64,000 nt of DNA, taken from NCBI RefSeq assembly GCF_008831285.2, contig NW_022204507.1:5414174-5478173 (forward strand), written 5' to 3'. Positions 62,991 to 64,000 of this stretch are shown one piece after another. The position numbers and the translations under genes were made by a program. The first letter of the stretch is position 1. Each line of letters opens with the position of its first letter. Below the pieces are notes generated by a model that saw only the letters and a program-made list of their open reading frames with translations, searched no databases and had not been told where the DNA came from. This DNA comes from Nymphaea colorata. Taxonomy: Eukaryota; Streptophyta; Magnoliopsida; Nymphaeales; Nymphaeaceae.

Positions 62991-64000
62991 ACCAATGCAT
63001 TTGTTTAATCCCTTGTATCTAATGCAATGAGCTTAACTTCTTGTTACATACATAGGGAACAATTTAGGAGATGAAATCAGAAGTTCCTATCAATGCGAGT
63101 TGGTTTAAGTGATGCTTTTCATGACGCATATTTAATTGAATGTGCCCAACTTGTTGTTACATCCATATTGAATCATTTAGTAGACTGAAATCACAAGCTT
63201 AAAAGAAAATGAATGAGAATCAAGTGATTCGTTTGCTCACTTATATCTAATCTAATGTGTCTCACTTGTTGTTACATTGATAATGAATGATTTAAATGAT
63301 TGAAATCACAATTTGTTTGATCTCTTTTAAATAATCCAACGAGTTTAACTTCTTGTTACATCTATAGCGAAGGATTTAAGGAATGGAAATCACAAGTTAC
63401 TATCATTACGAGTGGAATTTAAGTGATTCTTTTGATCGCACATATTTAATTCAATGTGCTTAACTTGTTATTACATCCATATTAAATGATATAGTGAATT
63501 GAAATCACAAGATTAAAAGAAAATGAATGAGACTCAACTGATTGATTTGCTCGCTCATATTTAATCTAATGTGTCTCACTTGTTATTACATGTATAATGA
63601 ATTATTTTAATCATTGAAATCACAAGTTCATATGTATGTAAATGGGATCATTACCTTAGTTACACCCCTTGTAGTTAATCCAATTAGTTAAACTTGTTGT
63701 TACATCATCTATGATGAATGATTTAAGGAAAAGAAATCACAAGTTTGTGTCAATAATAGTGGGATTTAATTCATTCATTTGCTCACACATATTAAATTAA
63801 ATGTGTATAACATTTTATTAATACATATTAAAATGATGTAGTGGATTGAAATCACAAGTTTAAATGAAATTGAATGAGAATGTTATTACATCTAAAATGA
63901 ATGATTTAAATGATTACGATCACAAGTTCATATAGATACAAATGAGATCTGAGTATTAGTTTGATCCATTGCAGTTAATCCAATGAGTTAAACTTGTAGT
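62991..64000 (+). repeat. Short HOR, copy 25 (variant b, cut by the window end)
   Basis: 1010 bp are visible, with the junction at about 63880. It repeats all variant-b markers of copy 23, so the array continues beyond the window. Confidence 0.9.

Larger units (their letters stand above)
24037..64000 (+). repeat. Satellite array, right block (runs off the window)
   Basis: The same satellite family continues in the same orientation from the solo LTR to the last base. It contains a rearranged zone (27.8-41 kb), a highly uniform zone (41-53 kb, HOR near 2.3 kb) and a zone of a shortened HOR of about 1246 bp (58 kb to the end). No insertion of other DNA is seen in it. Confidence 0.95.

Noticed and set aside
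9968-64000. CRISPR-like array (regular repeats with variable spacers)
   Set aside because: Similarity extends through the whole monomer, the genome is a plant's, and there are no constant repeat/unique spacer boundaries.
9968-64000. Calling the array a centromere
   Set aside because: HOR structure, AT-richness and retroelements fit, but subtelomeric or interstitial heterochromatin would look the same. CENH3 data are needed.

Overview
The window is nuclear DNA from a higher plant, almost certainly an angiosperm. The evidence is a degenerate Ty3/gypsy retrotransposon of the Tat/Ogre type (two RNase H domains, a G-patch-like motif after the protease, a 3.8-kb LTR), a 2.48-kb plant-type solo LTR, and about 51.5 kb of AT-rich satellite. 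The sequence does not identify the species. I see no host protein gene, rRNA, tRNA or CRISPR array.

Layout. 1-9967 is the 3' part of one Tat-type element on the + strand: gag tail, protease, G-patch-like motif, stop-rich intron-like linker, reverse transcriptase, gypsy RNase H, second RNase H, integrase, about 1 kb of non-coding DNA, a hairpin overlapping the polypurine tract, and a complete 3' LTR (6153-9967). It is dead: the reading frame has nonsense codons at 136, 1462, 1873, 2731 and 3598, and several key residues differ from the family pattern. The catalytic residues of RT, the second RNase H and integrase are still present. The LTR ends exactly where satellite begins.

9968-64000 is one satellite family in a single orientation, interrupted only by a solo LTR (21555-24036) with a perfect 5-bp target duplication AATGA. 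The satellite has three levels. A monomer of about 115 bp carries a conserved GAAATCACAAGTT box. Three diverged monomers (A, B, C) form a trimer of about 345 bp. Seven diverged trimers (21 monomers) form a higher-order repeat (HOR) of about 2304 bp. Three internal deletions (about 24, 52 and 31 bp) are shared by the HOR copies and explain why the period is 2304 rather than about 2415 bp.

The array has zones. Copies at 10-27 kb are an older left subfamily. 27.8-41 kb is rearranged, with partial duplications, a 32-bp inverted scrap and indel-rich stretches. 41-53 kb holds nearly identical copies. From 58 kb to the end the repeat is a derived short HOR of about 1246 bp, made by one deletion of about 1058 bp and then re-amplified, with two alternating variants giving a dimer period of about 2.49 kb. 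The history visible here is monomer to trimer to 21-mer to deletion derivative to dimer of the derivative. Whether the array is centromeric, subtelomeric or interstitial cannot be decided from sequence alone.
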